Shown in pieces: positions 1-7,670 of a stretch of DNA of 64,000 nucleotides. Under the pieces are notes generated by a model. That model saw only the letters and a program-made list of their open reading frames with translations, had not been told where the DNA came from and ran no database searches. A program made the position numbers and the translations under genes. Position 1 is the first letter of the stretch; every line of letters starts with the position of its first letter. Origin of the DNA: Microbacterium horticulturae (GTDB taxonomy: Bacteria; Actinomycetota; Actinomycetes; Actinomycetales; Microbacteriaceae); NCBI RefSeq assembly GCF_029094505.1, contig NZ_CP119108.1, forward strand, positions 2,604,001-2,668,000, written 5' to 3'.

Positions 1-185
1 GTGAACGGGCCGGTCGCCGCGTACTCCTTGGCGCTCTTCAGGCTGGCGAACAACACGACCGTCAGCGGCAGCAGCGTCACGACGCTGGCCACGATCAGGC
101 TCGTGTACTTCGCGGTCTGGGCAGACATCGACCGCAGCCGCATGGCCGGGGTCAGCCCGCTGCGAGGCCGGGTGGCGATGGTCAT
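1..185 (-). CDS. Carbohydrate ABC transporter permease, second subunit (partial, cut by window start)
   Basis: Only the first 61 codons or so are present. They encode a short basic N-terminus followed by a hydrophobic segment (VASVVTLLPLTVVLF) and the SLKSAKEY region typical of MalG-type inner-membrane permeases of the CUT1 sugar importer family. The ATG overlaps the stop of the upstream permease by four bases (ATGA), so the two are translationally coupled. It should pair with the 182-1168 permease and be energised by a shared MsiK-type ATPase, since none is encoded nearby in the visible part. Substrate unknown. Confidence 0.85.
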   Translation of the reverse strand, partial: MTIATRPRSGLTPAMRLRSMSAQTAKYTSLIVASVVTLLPLTVVLFASLKSAKEYAATGPF

Positions 186-1168
186 GTCAGGTCCACTTTC
201 TCGTCGGGGAACACTTTTCGCTGGATCCATGTCACGATCAGCACGATCATCAGCAGGACCACCGCCATCGCCGAGGCCAGGCCCACCCCGCGGAAGGTGA
301 AGGCAGTCTGGATCGTCTCGATCACGAACGTCGACGACCCGTTCGCGCCGCCGGTCATGATGAACGGGATCTCGAAGACCGACAGGCTGCCCGAGATCGC
401 GAGGATGAAGCTGAGGCCGACCACTCGCCGGATTCCGGGGAGGATGATGGCCCAGAACTGCTGCCACCGGCTGGCGCCGTCGAGCTCGGCCGCCTCGTAC
501 AGCTCGTGCGGCAGGGACTGGATCGCGCCGAGGAACAGCACGAAGTTCATGCCGGTGTAGCGCCACACGCTCGTGCCCGCCAGCGACCAGTTCACCAGGT
601 TCGGGTCGCCCAGCCACTGGGGCGGATCGCCCACCCCGAACCACGACAGCACGGTGTCGAGCGTGCCGCCGGGCTGGAACAGGTAGAGGAACACGAAACC
701 GATAGCGACGCCGTTGATGAGGTAGGGGAAGAAGAGGATGCCGCGGAACAGGTTCGAGAACCGGGTGCGGAAGCTGAGGATCGTCGCGAAATACAGCGCG
801 ATGGCCATCTGCGCGAACGAGGCGGCGAAATAGTAGAGGCTCACGAAGAAGACCCGGAAGATGCTCGGGTCGGTGAACACGTCGATGTAGTTCTGGAGCC
901 CGACGAAGTTCTTCGTCTGGTCGATGCCGTCCCAGTCGGTGAAGGAGTAGTAGACGAGGTTCACCGCGGGCCAGTACGTGAACAGCAGCAGCAGCCCGAC
1001 CCCGATCGCGAGGAAGTACCACGGGGTGAGCCGTCGGAGAAGGCTGCCCGCGTGCCGGCCGGAGCGGCCGGTTCTGCGGGATCGGCCGCGGAACCGGCGC
1101 GCCCGGCCGGGCGCGATGAGGGCGGCAGTGGCCGTCGGATGGTCCGTTCTGGAGGTCTGCATCACCAT
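182..1168 (-). CDS. Carbohydrate ABC transporter permease, first subunit (MalF/UgpA type)
   Basis: A 328-residue membrane protein with a long basic cytoplasmic N-terminus (about residues 1-50), a first membrane helix near 52-70, and five further hydrophobic stretches. The coupling-helix (EAA-loop) sequence YEAAELDGASRWQQF lies near residue 230 and docks the ATPase. It is one half of the transmembrane channel for a sugar ABC importer. It lies 18 bases downstream of the binding-protein gene and overlaps the next permease by four bases, so the three form one operon. A GGAG ribosome site lies just before the ATG at 1168. Confidence 0.93.
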   Translation of the reverse strand: MVMQTSRTDHPTATAALIAPGRARRFRGRSRRTGRSGRHAGSLLRRLTPWYFLAIGVGLLLLFTYWPAVNLVYYSFTDWDGIDQTKNFVGLQNYIDVFTDPSIFRVFFVSLYYFAASFAQMAIALYFATILSFRTRFSNLFRGILFFPYLINGVAIGFVFLYLFQPGGTLDTVLSWFGVGDPPQWLGDPNLVNWSLAGTSVWRYTGMNFVLFLGAIQSLPHELYEAAELDGASRWQQFWAIILPGIRRVVGLSFILAISGSLSVFEIPFIMTGGANGSSTFVIETIQTAFTFRGVGLASAMAVVLLMIVLIVTWIQRKVFPDEKVDLT

Positions 1169-1186
1169 GTCTCCGCCGCCCTCATC

Positions 1187-2509
1187 TCACTTGGCGAGCT
1201 TCTCGACGGAAGCGCCCCAGGCCTTGTTCAGCTCGGCGAAGTAGCTCGCCTTGTCGCCGTCGGCAGCTCCGCGCGCGATGTCGATGAGCTTCTGCCGGTA
1301 GATCTGCCCGTTGATGTCGACCTTCGAGTCGTTGGCGATGTCGCTGAGCAGACTCTCCTGCCCCTGCGGAGCCGGGTTGAGCTCCACGAGCTTGACGCCC
1401 GCGGTCTCGAAGTCCTGCAGGTTCTTGGGCAGGTCCGCGTCCTTGAGGGTGGAGATCATGCCCTGGTCGTCGGTGTAGCCCGAGTCGTTCACGAGGAACT
1501 GGATGAACGCCCACGCGGCGGCCTTCGATTTCGAGTACTTGCTGACGGCGAGGTTGTAGTCGCCGCCGATCACCGCGTACTGCTGACCGTCGACGTTCGC
1601 CGGGAACGCCATGTAGCCGATGTCGTCCGCCGAGGCGCCGTTGTCGGTGGCCGCAGCCTGCATCTGCGAGATCGCCCACGATCCGAGCGTCATCGCACCG
1701 ATCTTGCCGGTGCCGAGGTCGACCTTCGACTGCTCCCAGTTCGTGGTGAGCGGGTCCTTCTCGGTCAGGCCCGCGGCCACCGAGTCATACAGCAGCGAGT
1801 CGATCGCGTACACGTCGCTCCCCTGCGTCCAGGGCGCCTTGTCGTGTGCCATGTCGGTCTGCGCGTCAGGGTTGTCGGTGATGGCGCCGAGGTTGCCGAA
1901 GCTCTGCGACAGCGGCCAGCCGTCCTTGTAGTTCGTGTAGAGCGGGATGGCGTCGGTGTTGTCCTTGATCTTCGTGAGGTCGGCGAGCCATTCCTCCTCG
2001 GTCTTGGGCAGGGAGGTGATCCCCGCCTCGTTCCAGACCTTCTTGTTGTAGACGATGCCGTTGGCGTTGCCGCCCCAGGCGATGCCGTACTGCGTGCCGT
2101 CGTAGCTGGCGCCCGAGAGGAAGCGGTATTTGCTTTCGAAGTCGCTGGTCTTACCCAGCGGCTCAAGGAACTGGCTGAACTGACTGGGCTGGATCGTCGG
2201 AATGCCGATGACGTCGCCGAAGTTCTTCGTGCTCATGCGCGTGAGCATCTCGTTGGCGTAGTCGGTGATGCCCTCGACCTTGACGGTGACGTCGGGGTAC
2301 GTCTTGTTGAACTCCTTGATCCACTTGTCGTACGTGCCGTCCTGAAGCAGATCGGTGCGCCACGTCACGACCTTGATGTCACCCGAGGGCTTTCCGTCGA
2401 TCGTGTTATCGGCATTGGAGGCCGCAGAGCCTCCCGCGCACGCGGTGAGAGCGAACCCCGCGACCGCGGCGATACCGACAAGGCCGAGCACTGCCTTGCG
2501 TCTTGCCAT
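1187..2509 (-). CDS. Extracellular sugar-binding lipoprotein of ABC importer
   Basis: 440 residues. The start at 2509 was chosen over a far longer upstream reading because it has an AGGGAG ribosome site and opens a lipoprotein signal peptide (MARRKAVLGL then LTAC lipobox, Cys about residue 26). The mature part is a family 1 extracellular solute-binding protein: a strand leading to VVTWR, the YNKKVWNEAG segment and a C-terminal lobe ending KASYFAELNKAW. It captures a sugar outside the membrane and delivers it to the two permeases downstream. The adjacent LacI gene and palindromic operator suggest substrate induction. The actual sugar cannot be read from the sequence. Confidence 0.93.
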   Translation of the reverse strand: MARRKAVLGLVGIAAVAGFALTACAGGSAASNADNTIDGKPSGDIKVVTWRTDLLQDGTYDKWIKEFNKTYPDVTVKVEGITDYANEMLTRMSTKNFGDVIGIPTIQPSQFSQFLEPLGKTSDFESKYRFLSGASYDGTQYGIAWGGNANGIVYNKKVWNEAGITSLPKTEEEWLADLTKIKDNTDAIPLYTNYKDGWPLSQSFGNLGAITDNPDAQTDMAHDKAPWTQGSDVYAIDSLLYDSVAAGLTEKDPLTTNWEQSKVDLGTGKIGAMTLGSWAISQMQAAATDNGASADDIGYMAFPANVDGQQYAVIGGDYNLAVSKYSKSKAAAWAFIQFLVNDSGYTDDQGMISTLKDADLPKNLQDFETAGVKLVELNPAPQGQESLLSDIANDSKVDINGQIYRQKLIDIARGAADGDKASYFAELNKAWGASVEKLAK

Positions 2510-2595
2510 GTGAATACTCCCTTGTATGCGGCCCCGCCCTCGGATCGTTCCGGCGGGGTTGTCGGCGACCACGCTAGGGCGTAATGTCCCGAAAG

Positions 2596-2607
2596 TAAAG
2601 CGCTTTA
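2596..2607. promoter_or_regulatory. LacI-family operator palindrome
   Basis: A perfect 12-bp palindrome TAAAGCGCTTTA with the central CG typical of LacI-family operators. It sits between the divergent binding-protein gene (start 2509) and the LacI gene (about 2768). It is the obvious site for that repressor to control importer and itself. Confidence 0.7.
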
Positions 2608-2767
2608 TGTCATCGCTGTCCGATTGTGTCCACGACACCATCGGGCGCATGGATTTTGCCGTGACCAGTGCTTTTACGAGGCGTAATGAAGAATCGAGGT
2701 CGCAAATGTCCGTCGAATGTCCCACGCCGTCATCGGGGCGGGATGCCGCGCGCACCGGTGGCTGCGG

Positions 2768-3775
2768 GTGACCGTGCAGTCGCGCGCGACCCTGGCCGAC
2801 GTCGCGAAGCTCGCCGGAGTGAGTGCGAAGACGGTCTCGCGCGTGTACGCGCAGCGTGACCGGGTCTCGGCCGAGACCGTCGAGCGGGTGCTGTCGGCGG
2901 CCAAGCGGCTGCGCTTCCGGCCGAACTCGCTCGCGCGCAGCCTGCGCCGCGGCGGCCCGTCGAAGACGATCGGGTTCATCATGGGTGAGTTGCTCAACCC
3001 CTTCTACTACGGCATCGCCGCCGGGATCGAACGCGAGCTCGCCGCGCACGGCTCCCCGCTCATCGTCGCCACCACCGACGACTCCCCTGACGGCGAGGAG
3101 CATGTCGCCGACGCCCTCCTCGCGCAGCGCGTGGGCGCGCTGCTGATGATCCCCGTCGGCGATGACCAGTCGTATCTCGAAGGCGAGCGCCAGTTGGGCA
3201 CGCCGGTCATCGCCATCGACCGCCCGGCCCGCAACCTCGTCGCTGACGCTATAGTGCTCGAGAATCGCACCGGCACGCACACCGCGACCGCGTCGCTCAT
3301 CGTCCACGGGCATCGCGACATCGCCTATGTCTGCAATCCCGCGTCGGTCTACACACAGCTCGAACGCGTGCAGGGCTATCGTGACGCACTCCGGGATGCC
3401 GGACTCCCCGTCGACGGCAGGCACGAGGTGCTCCTCGATGACATGTCGATCCCGCTCGAAGACACCGTTCGCGAACTGCTGTGCGCCCGGGAGGCGCCGA
3501 CCGCGATCGTCGCCGGCAACAACCGGGCATGCGTGGCTGCCCTCCGCGCGATGCGCGGGCTGCGGCATCCACCCGCCCTCATCGGGTTCGACGACTTCGA
3601 CACCGCCGACGTGCTCGGCGTGTCGGTGATCGCACACGATCCGGTCGAGATGGGCAGGGCCGCGGCGCGGCTGGCCCTGGAGCGCATGGCTGACCCGGCC
3701 GGATTCACGACGCGGGTCGAACTGCCGACCTGGCTCATCCGTCGGGGCAGCGGCGAGCGTCCACCCGAGCGCTGA
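2768..3775 (+). CDS. LacI-family transcriptional regulator
   Basis: Helix-turn-helix at the N-terminus (ATLADVAKLAGVSAKTVSRV), hinge helix NSLARSLRRG, then a periplasmic-binding-protein-like effector domain (FIMGELLNPFYYGIAAGIE to LPTWLIRRGSG). The reading frame opens at an ATG at 2717, but family members begin a few residues before the HTH, so GTG 2768 (or 2774) is preferred; neither has a strong ribosome site and the start is uncertain. Divergent from the sugar importer with an operator between them, so it most likely represses that operon until the sugar is bound. Confidence 0.88.
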   Translation: MTVQSRATLADVAKLAGVSAKTVSRVYAQRDRVSAETVERVLSAAKRLRFRPNSLARSLRRGGPSKTIGFIMGELLNPFYYGIAAGIERELAAHGSPLIVATTDDSPDGEEHVADALLAQRVGALLMIPVGDDQSYLEGERQLGTPVIAIDRPARNLVADAIVLENRTGTHTATASLIVHGHRDIAYVCNPASVYTQLERVQGYRDALRDAGLPVDGRHEVLLDDMSIPLEDTVRELLCAREAPTAIVAGNNRACVAALRAMRGLRHPPALIGFDDFDTADVLGVSVIAHDPVEMGRAAARLALERMADPAGFTTRVELPTWLIRRGSGERPPER

Positions 3776-3788
3776 TCCGCCCGCCCGG

Positions 3789-4829
3789 TCAGCGCACCGG
3801 GGCCGCCGTCGAGCCGCGCTCGCGCAGGGCGGGCGTCGAATCCAAGAAGGCCGCCGGCTCAGCGCCGTCGATGACGTCGAACAGCCGGCGGGCGACATGG
3901 GCGCCGAACCCGACGACGTCGTGGCTGAGCGCGGTCAGCGGCGGGTAGGTGTGTTCGCAGAGCACCGAGTCGTCCCACGCGATGATCGACACCTCGTCGG
4001 GCACGCGCAGGCCGCACTCCCAGACCGCTGACATTCCGGCGACCGCCATGATGTCGTTGTCGTAGACGAAGGCGGTCGGTCGCTCGGCGGCGCGCAGCGC
4101 CTCGCGGGTCGCGACGGCCCCGCTCTCGGGTGTGTAGTCGGTGCGCAGCAGCACCGGCTCGAGACCCAGCGCCCGCGTCTCGTCGGTGAAGGCGTCGTCG
4201 CGGATGCGGGTGTGCGCCAGAGGTGCCAGGCCCGACACCCGCGCGATGCGCCGATGGCCGAGCGCGGCCAGCGACCGGACGGCCTCGCGCATCGACGACG
4301 CGTCGTCGGTCCACACGGTGGGCAACCCGCCCGACACCGAAGGGTCGCCGACCACGACGCACGGCAGCGCACCGTCTTCGCGGAACAGCGGGATGCGCGG
4401 GTCGTCGAGCGTGACATCCACGAGCATCACCCCGTCGACGCGACGCGAGTTGCGCCACTTGCGGTGCGTGGCGAGTTCGTGCTCGGGGGTCGGGACCACC
4501 TGCAGCAGCAGGCTGTACGAGCGGGAGGCGAGCTCGGACTCGATGCCGGCTAGGAACTGCATGTAGAACGACTCGACGCCGAGGGTGTCGGGATCGCGTG
4601 CCAGCACCAGGCCGAAGGTCTCGGTCCGCGCCTCGGCCAGCGACCGGGCCGCGCTGGCCGGCGCCCACCCGAGTTCGTCGGCCACCTGCCGCACCCGGGC
4701 ACGGGTCTGCTCCGAAACGCCCTTTCGGCCGTTGAGCGCGAACGAGACCGCGCTGATCGAGACGCCGACGCGCTCGGCGATGTCCGAGATCGTGACCCGG
4801 CCGGATGAGCGCGGCGAAATGGATGGCAC
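3789..4829 (-). CDS. LacI-family transcriptional regulator (second)
   Basis: 346 residues: HTH VTISDIAERVGVSISAVSFALNGRKGVS near residues 12-40, hinge ASAARSLAEAR, and a sugar-binding-type effector domain. It is convergent with the first LacI (13 bases between stops) but the two differ in HTH and effector domain, so they are not recent duplicates. The GTG start at 4829 lies 6 bases after TAGGGT, indicating a leaderless message. No sugar operon adjoins it on its upstream side, so its target is probably elsewhere or itself. Confidence 0.9.
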   Translation of the reverse strand: MPSISPRSSGRVTISDIAERVGVSISAVSFALNGRKGVSEQTRARVRQVADELGWAPASAARSLAEARTETFGLVLARDPDTLGVESFYMQFLAGIESELASRSYSLLLQVVPTPEHELATHRKWRNSRRVDGVMLVDVTLDDPRIPLFREDGALPCVVVGDPSVSGGLPTVWTDDASSMREAVRSLAALGHRRIARVSGLAPLAHTRIRDDAFTDETRALGLEPVLLRTDYTPESGAVATREALRAAERPTAFVYDNDIMAVAGMSAVWECGLRVPDEVSIIAWDDSVLCEHTYPPLTALSHDVVGFGAHVARRLFDVIDGAEPAAFLDSTPALRERGSTAAPVR

Positions 4830-4835
4830 ATTGGC

Positions 4836-4841
4836 ACCCTA
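4836..4841 (-). promoter_or_regulatory. -10 box TAGGGT, leaderless LacI gene
   Basis: TAGGGT ends 6 bases before the GTG at 4829. Supports a leaderless transcript and fixes that start. Confidence 0.6.
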
Positions 4842-5202
4842 ATCGCGCCGCGCGGTGTCGGGGACCCGCCCCACCGGACCCCCGACACGCAGTCCCCGGC
4901 ATCCCTCCCCAGCGAATGCGCGACCGAGGAGGCGGAAGCCGACCCCCTGGTGCGCTTCCGCCCCCTCGTGACTGTCTTCGGGTGACAGCCACCTGGACTC
5001 CGCCCCCCGGAAGAGAACAGGTTTGTCACCTGGAGAGACGCAGGGCACGGCGGATCATGACGCGACTCTCCGAAAAAGATTCCGCTGCGCCCGAAGACAC
5101 CGGATTCCACGGCCCCGGGGATGGCGTCTCACGCGTCTCTGGGTCACAATGGAGGTTGCGTCTGCTACCCGAGCCGGCGCCCCACCCCGCCCAGGAGAGA
5201 CG
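4842..5202. other. Intergenic region with three inverted repeats
   Basis: The only long gene-free stretch in the window (4830-5202). It holds no convincing ORF. It contains an imperfect hairpin around 4857-4890, a strong one with arms 4925-4939 and 4954-4968 (nine paired bases, a mismatch, five more), and one with arms 4981-4995 and 5018-5030. It must carry the promoter of the sigma-factor gene; a structured leader or small RNA is possible. Confidence 0.5.
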
Positions 5203-7056
5203 ATGAGATCTCGTCGCAGCGGCGCGCATCGCCCTGCGCTCGATGAGACGGCCGACGCCCAGCTCGTCGAACGCACGCGTGCGGGCGACGTCGATGCCTA
5301 CGGCGAACTGTGGCGACGGCACTATCCCTCGGGGATCGCGGTGGCGCGCTCGGTCACGTCGTCGATCGACGCCGACGACCTCGTACAAGAGGCCTATACC
5401 CGCATCTACCGCTCGATCCGCGGCGGAAGCGGACCGACCGGGGCCTTCCGCCCCTACCTCTTCACCAGCATCCGCAACACCGCCGCCGCCTGGGGACGCG
5501 CGCGTCGCGAGACGGCGACGGATGAGTGGGATGCCGTGCCCGACCCCGATTCGGGAGAGCAGGCCGTCGATGACGCCCTTGACCGCGGTCTGACCCATCG
5601 CGCATTCCGCAGCCTGCCGACGCGCTGGCAAGAAGTGCTCTGGTACAGCGAGATCGAGCAGATGAAGCCGGCGGCGATCGCCCCGCTGCTGGGAATGAAG
5701 GCGAACGCGGTGGCGCAGTTGGCCGTGCGGGCCCGCGAGGGGCTGCGCGCCGCCTGGATCCAGGCCCACCTGCAGTCCGTGGCCGACGGCTCCGACTGCC
5801 AGTGGACGATCGAGCGCCTCGGTGCCTACGCGCGCGGCACGCTCGGCAGGCGCGATCGCGGAAAGATCGACACCCACCTCCATGATTGCGCGCGCTGCGC
5901 GATCGTAGCCGCCGAGGCGAAGGACGTCTCCGACCGGCTCGCGCTCGTTCTGCTGCCGCTCGTGCTCGGGGCCGGCGCGACAGGGTATGCCGCATGGTTG
6001 CAGCTGGGCGCGCCGGTCGCCGCGGTGGCCGGGATGCCGTCGGCCGTCGTGCAGGGAGCGGTCGTCGTCGGGGCGGGCACGGGTGGTGCGAGCGGATCGA
6101 CGTCTAGTGCCGGCGGGGCCGGAGCGACATCGGGCGGGCTGTTCGCAGGCGCGGGCACCATGGCCGGGCTCGTGACCGCCGGGGTGCTGGTGGTCGGAAC
6201 CCTCGCCGTCGGGGCCGTCGTCGTGCCGCGGGCTCTGTCCGCATCGACCTCCGATCCGGCGGCCGGGGCGTCGACGGCACTGACGCTGCCCGACACGTCG
6301 AACGCGAACGTCGTCGGTGAGGAGCCCGACCCCGAAAATCTGCCGTCCGCACCCGAAGAGAAAAGACCCGAGCAGCCTGCACCGCCGGCACCGCCCGCAC
6401 CGCCGGTGTCGCCTGTGTCGCCGACGCCCACGCCGCAGCCCCCGGTCGCTGACGGCCCCGAGGCCCCGCCGACACCGGTAGCGCAGCATCCCGTCGTCGT
6501 CACGCCCGCCGCGCCGGTCGAAGACGATGCCGACGCGGCGACGGCCGAGCCCGCCGATCCAGCGCCGAGTGAGTCGGCGGAGCCGCAGCCCGGCCCGTCG
6601 CCGTCCACCGACCCGTCGCCGTCCACCGACCCGACGCCGACGCCGACGAGGCCGGCAGAACCCGACCCCACGCCCGACCCGACGCCGGGCGACGGCACCG
6701 GAATCACCGATCCCGACGAGACGCCGCCGGATGTCGACCCTGACGACACCGCGATCGAGGGTGCCCCCACGCTGGAGAGCGCGAAGCTCGACGGCGTCGC
6801 ACACCGAAAGCCGGTCATCGCGCTGACGCTGTCGGGCACCCCGGGCGCGACCGTCCGCGTCCTCGTCGACGGCTCGGTCGCGGCCGAAGCGCGCGTGGGA
6901 GAAGACGGAGTACTGACTCTCGACGTCACGGTGCCGTGGAGAAGCCTGTGGCACACCACGATCGCCGCGCAGTACGTCGACGGCGATGTGGTCGGCCAGA
7001 CGACCGCGTCGTCGCTGCTGTCGCTTCTCGCCGGACACGGGCTGTCCCGCGGCTGA
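5203..7056 (+). CDS. ECF sigma factor fused to zinc anti-sigma-like motif, membrane segments and Pro-rich extracytoplasmic tail
   Basis: 617 residues from ATG 5203, which has an ideal AGGAGAG site. Residues 20-100 are a sigma-70 region 2 (DADDLVQEAYTRIYRSIRGG), 125-185 a region 4. A C199...H225-x3-C229-x2-C232 pattern matches the zinc anti-sigma motif. Two hydrophobic segments follow (about 244-267 and 317-342), then some 200 residues rich in Pro, Thr, Ser and Asp, and a C-terminal domain of about 60 residues with an Ig-like beta pattern. The layout implies a membrane-tethered sigma factor carrying its own inhibitor-like module, as in the fused ECF groups of actinobacteria. Release or signalling mechanism is not visible. 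No separate anti-sigma gene adjoins it. Confidence 0.88.
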   Translation: MRSRRSGAHRPALDETADAQLVERTRAGDVDAYGELWRRHYPSGIAVARSVTSSIDADDLVQEAYTRIYRSIRGGSGPTGAFRPYLFTSIRNTAAAWGRARRETATDEWDAVPDPDSGEQAVDDALDRGLTHRAFRSLPTRWQEVLWYSEIEQMKPAAIAPLLGMKANAVAQLAVRAREGLRAAWIQAHLQSVADGSDCQWTIERLGAYARGTLGRRDRGKIDTHLHDCARCAIVAAEAKDVSDRLALVLLPLVLGAGATGYAAWLQLGAPVAAVAGMPSAVVQGAVVVGAGTGGASGSTSSAGGAGATSGGLFAGAGTMAGLVTAGVLVVGTLAVGAVVVPRALSASTSDPAAGASTALTLPDTSNANVVGEEPDPENLPSAPEEKRPEQPAPPAPPAPPVSPVSPTPTPQPPVADGPEAPPTPVAQHPVVVTPAAPVEDDADAATAEPADPAPSESAEPQPGPSPSTDPSPSTDPTPTPTRPAEPDPTPDPTPGDGTGITDPDETPPDVDPDDTAIEGAPTLESAKLDGVAHRKPVIALTLSGTPGATVRVLVDGSVAAEARVGEDGVLTLDVTVPWRSLWHTTIAAQYVDGDVVGQTTASSLLSLLAGHGLSRG

Positions 7057-7283
7057 TCCGCCGGCCCGCTGCGTTCTTCGCTCGACGCGCCCCGCGTGCG
7101 GACACAGCGTCGGGGATCTCGGGCGACCCGCCGCCACCAGGACGCGGACACCGGCGTGTCGGGGAGAATCCCCGACCCTGTGCACGCAGAAACCGATCGC
7201 GGCACAGCGTAGGGCCGTGTCGCGGTCCGAGGCGTCTCGCGCGGCCCCGAGACCGCCCGGCGAAACCCCGATCTGAGCCCGGG

Positions 7284-7289
7284 TAGAAT
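7284..7289 (+). promoter_or_regulatory. -10 box TAGAAT, leaderless YrdB-like gene
   Basis: TAGAAT ends 6 bases before ATG 7296; a leaderless start for the three-gene set at 7296-9495. Confidence 0.65.
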
Positions 7290-7295
7290 GGGGGC

Positions 7296-7670
7296 ATGTC
7301 CTCCCCCGACCAGGCCGCGCCCACGCCGGGCGTGCGCAGCCCGCTGACGGCGGTCGACATCCTCGCTCTCGTCTGCGAGCTGTTCGCCTTCTTCACGCTC
7401 GCGTTCTGGGGCTTCGCGGGCTGGGCGTTCCCCCTGAACGTCGTCTTCGGACTCGGCCTCCCGGTCATCGCGATCCTGCTGTGGGCGCTGTTCGTGTCGC
7501 CCCGCGCGGTGATCCGCGTGCATCCGTTCGTCCGCGCGATCGTCGAGCTGCTCGTCTATCTGAGCGCCACGGTCGCCTGGTGGGATATGGGCCAGGCCTG
7601 GATCGGGCTGGTGTTCGCCGTGGTGGCCGTCACCGCCGGAGTCATCGCAGGGCGCCGCCGCTTCGCATGA
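7296..7670 (+). CDS. YrdB-family (DUF2568) small membrane protein
   Basis: 124 residues with four hydrophobic helices (about 22-42, 46-66, 80-95, 100-118) and a conserved-looking FWGFAGW segment. This matches the DUF2568/YrdB family of small integral membrane proteins of unknown function. First gene of a set of three in which each stop overlaps the next ATG (ATGA), so it is co-translated with the oxidase and NUDIX genes. No catalytic residues are evident. Confidence 0.8.
   Translation: MSSPDQAAPTPGVRSPLTAVDILALVCELFAFFTLAFWGFAGWAFPLNVVFGLGLPVIAILLWALFVSPRAVIRVHPFVRAIVELLVYLSATVAWWDMGQAWIGLVFAVVAVTAGVIAGRRRFA

Noticed and set aside
506..2584. 692-residue plus-strand ORF opposite the sugar importer
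   Set aside because: Arg/Val/Glu-rich antisense shadow typical of high-GC DNA; the minus strand carries clear permease and binding-protein motifs.
2706..2771. 21-codon ORF before the first LacI gene as a leader peptide
   Set aside because: Weak ribosome site, no hairpins after it, overlaps the likely LacI start; nothing beyond chance.
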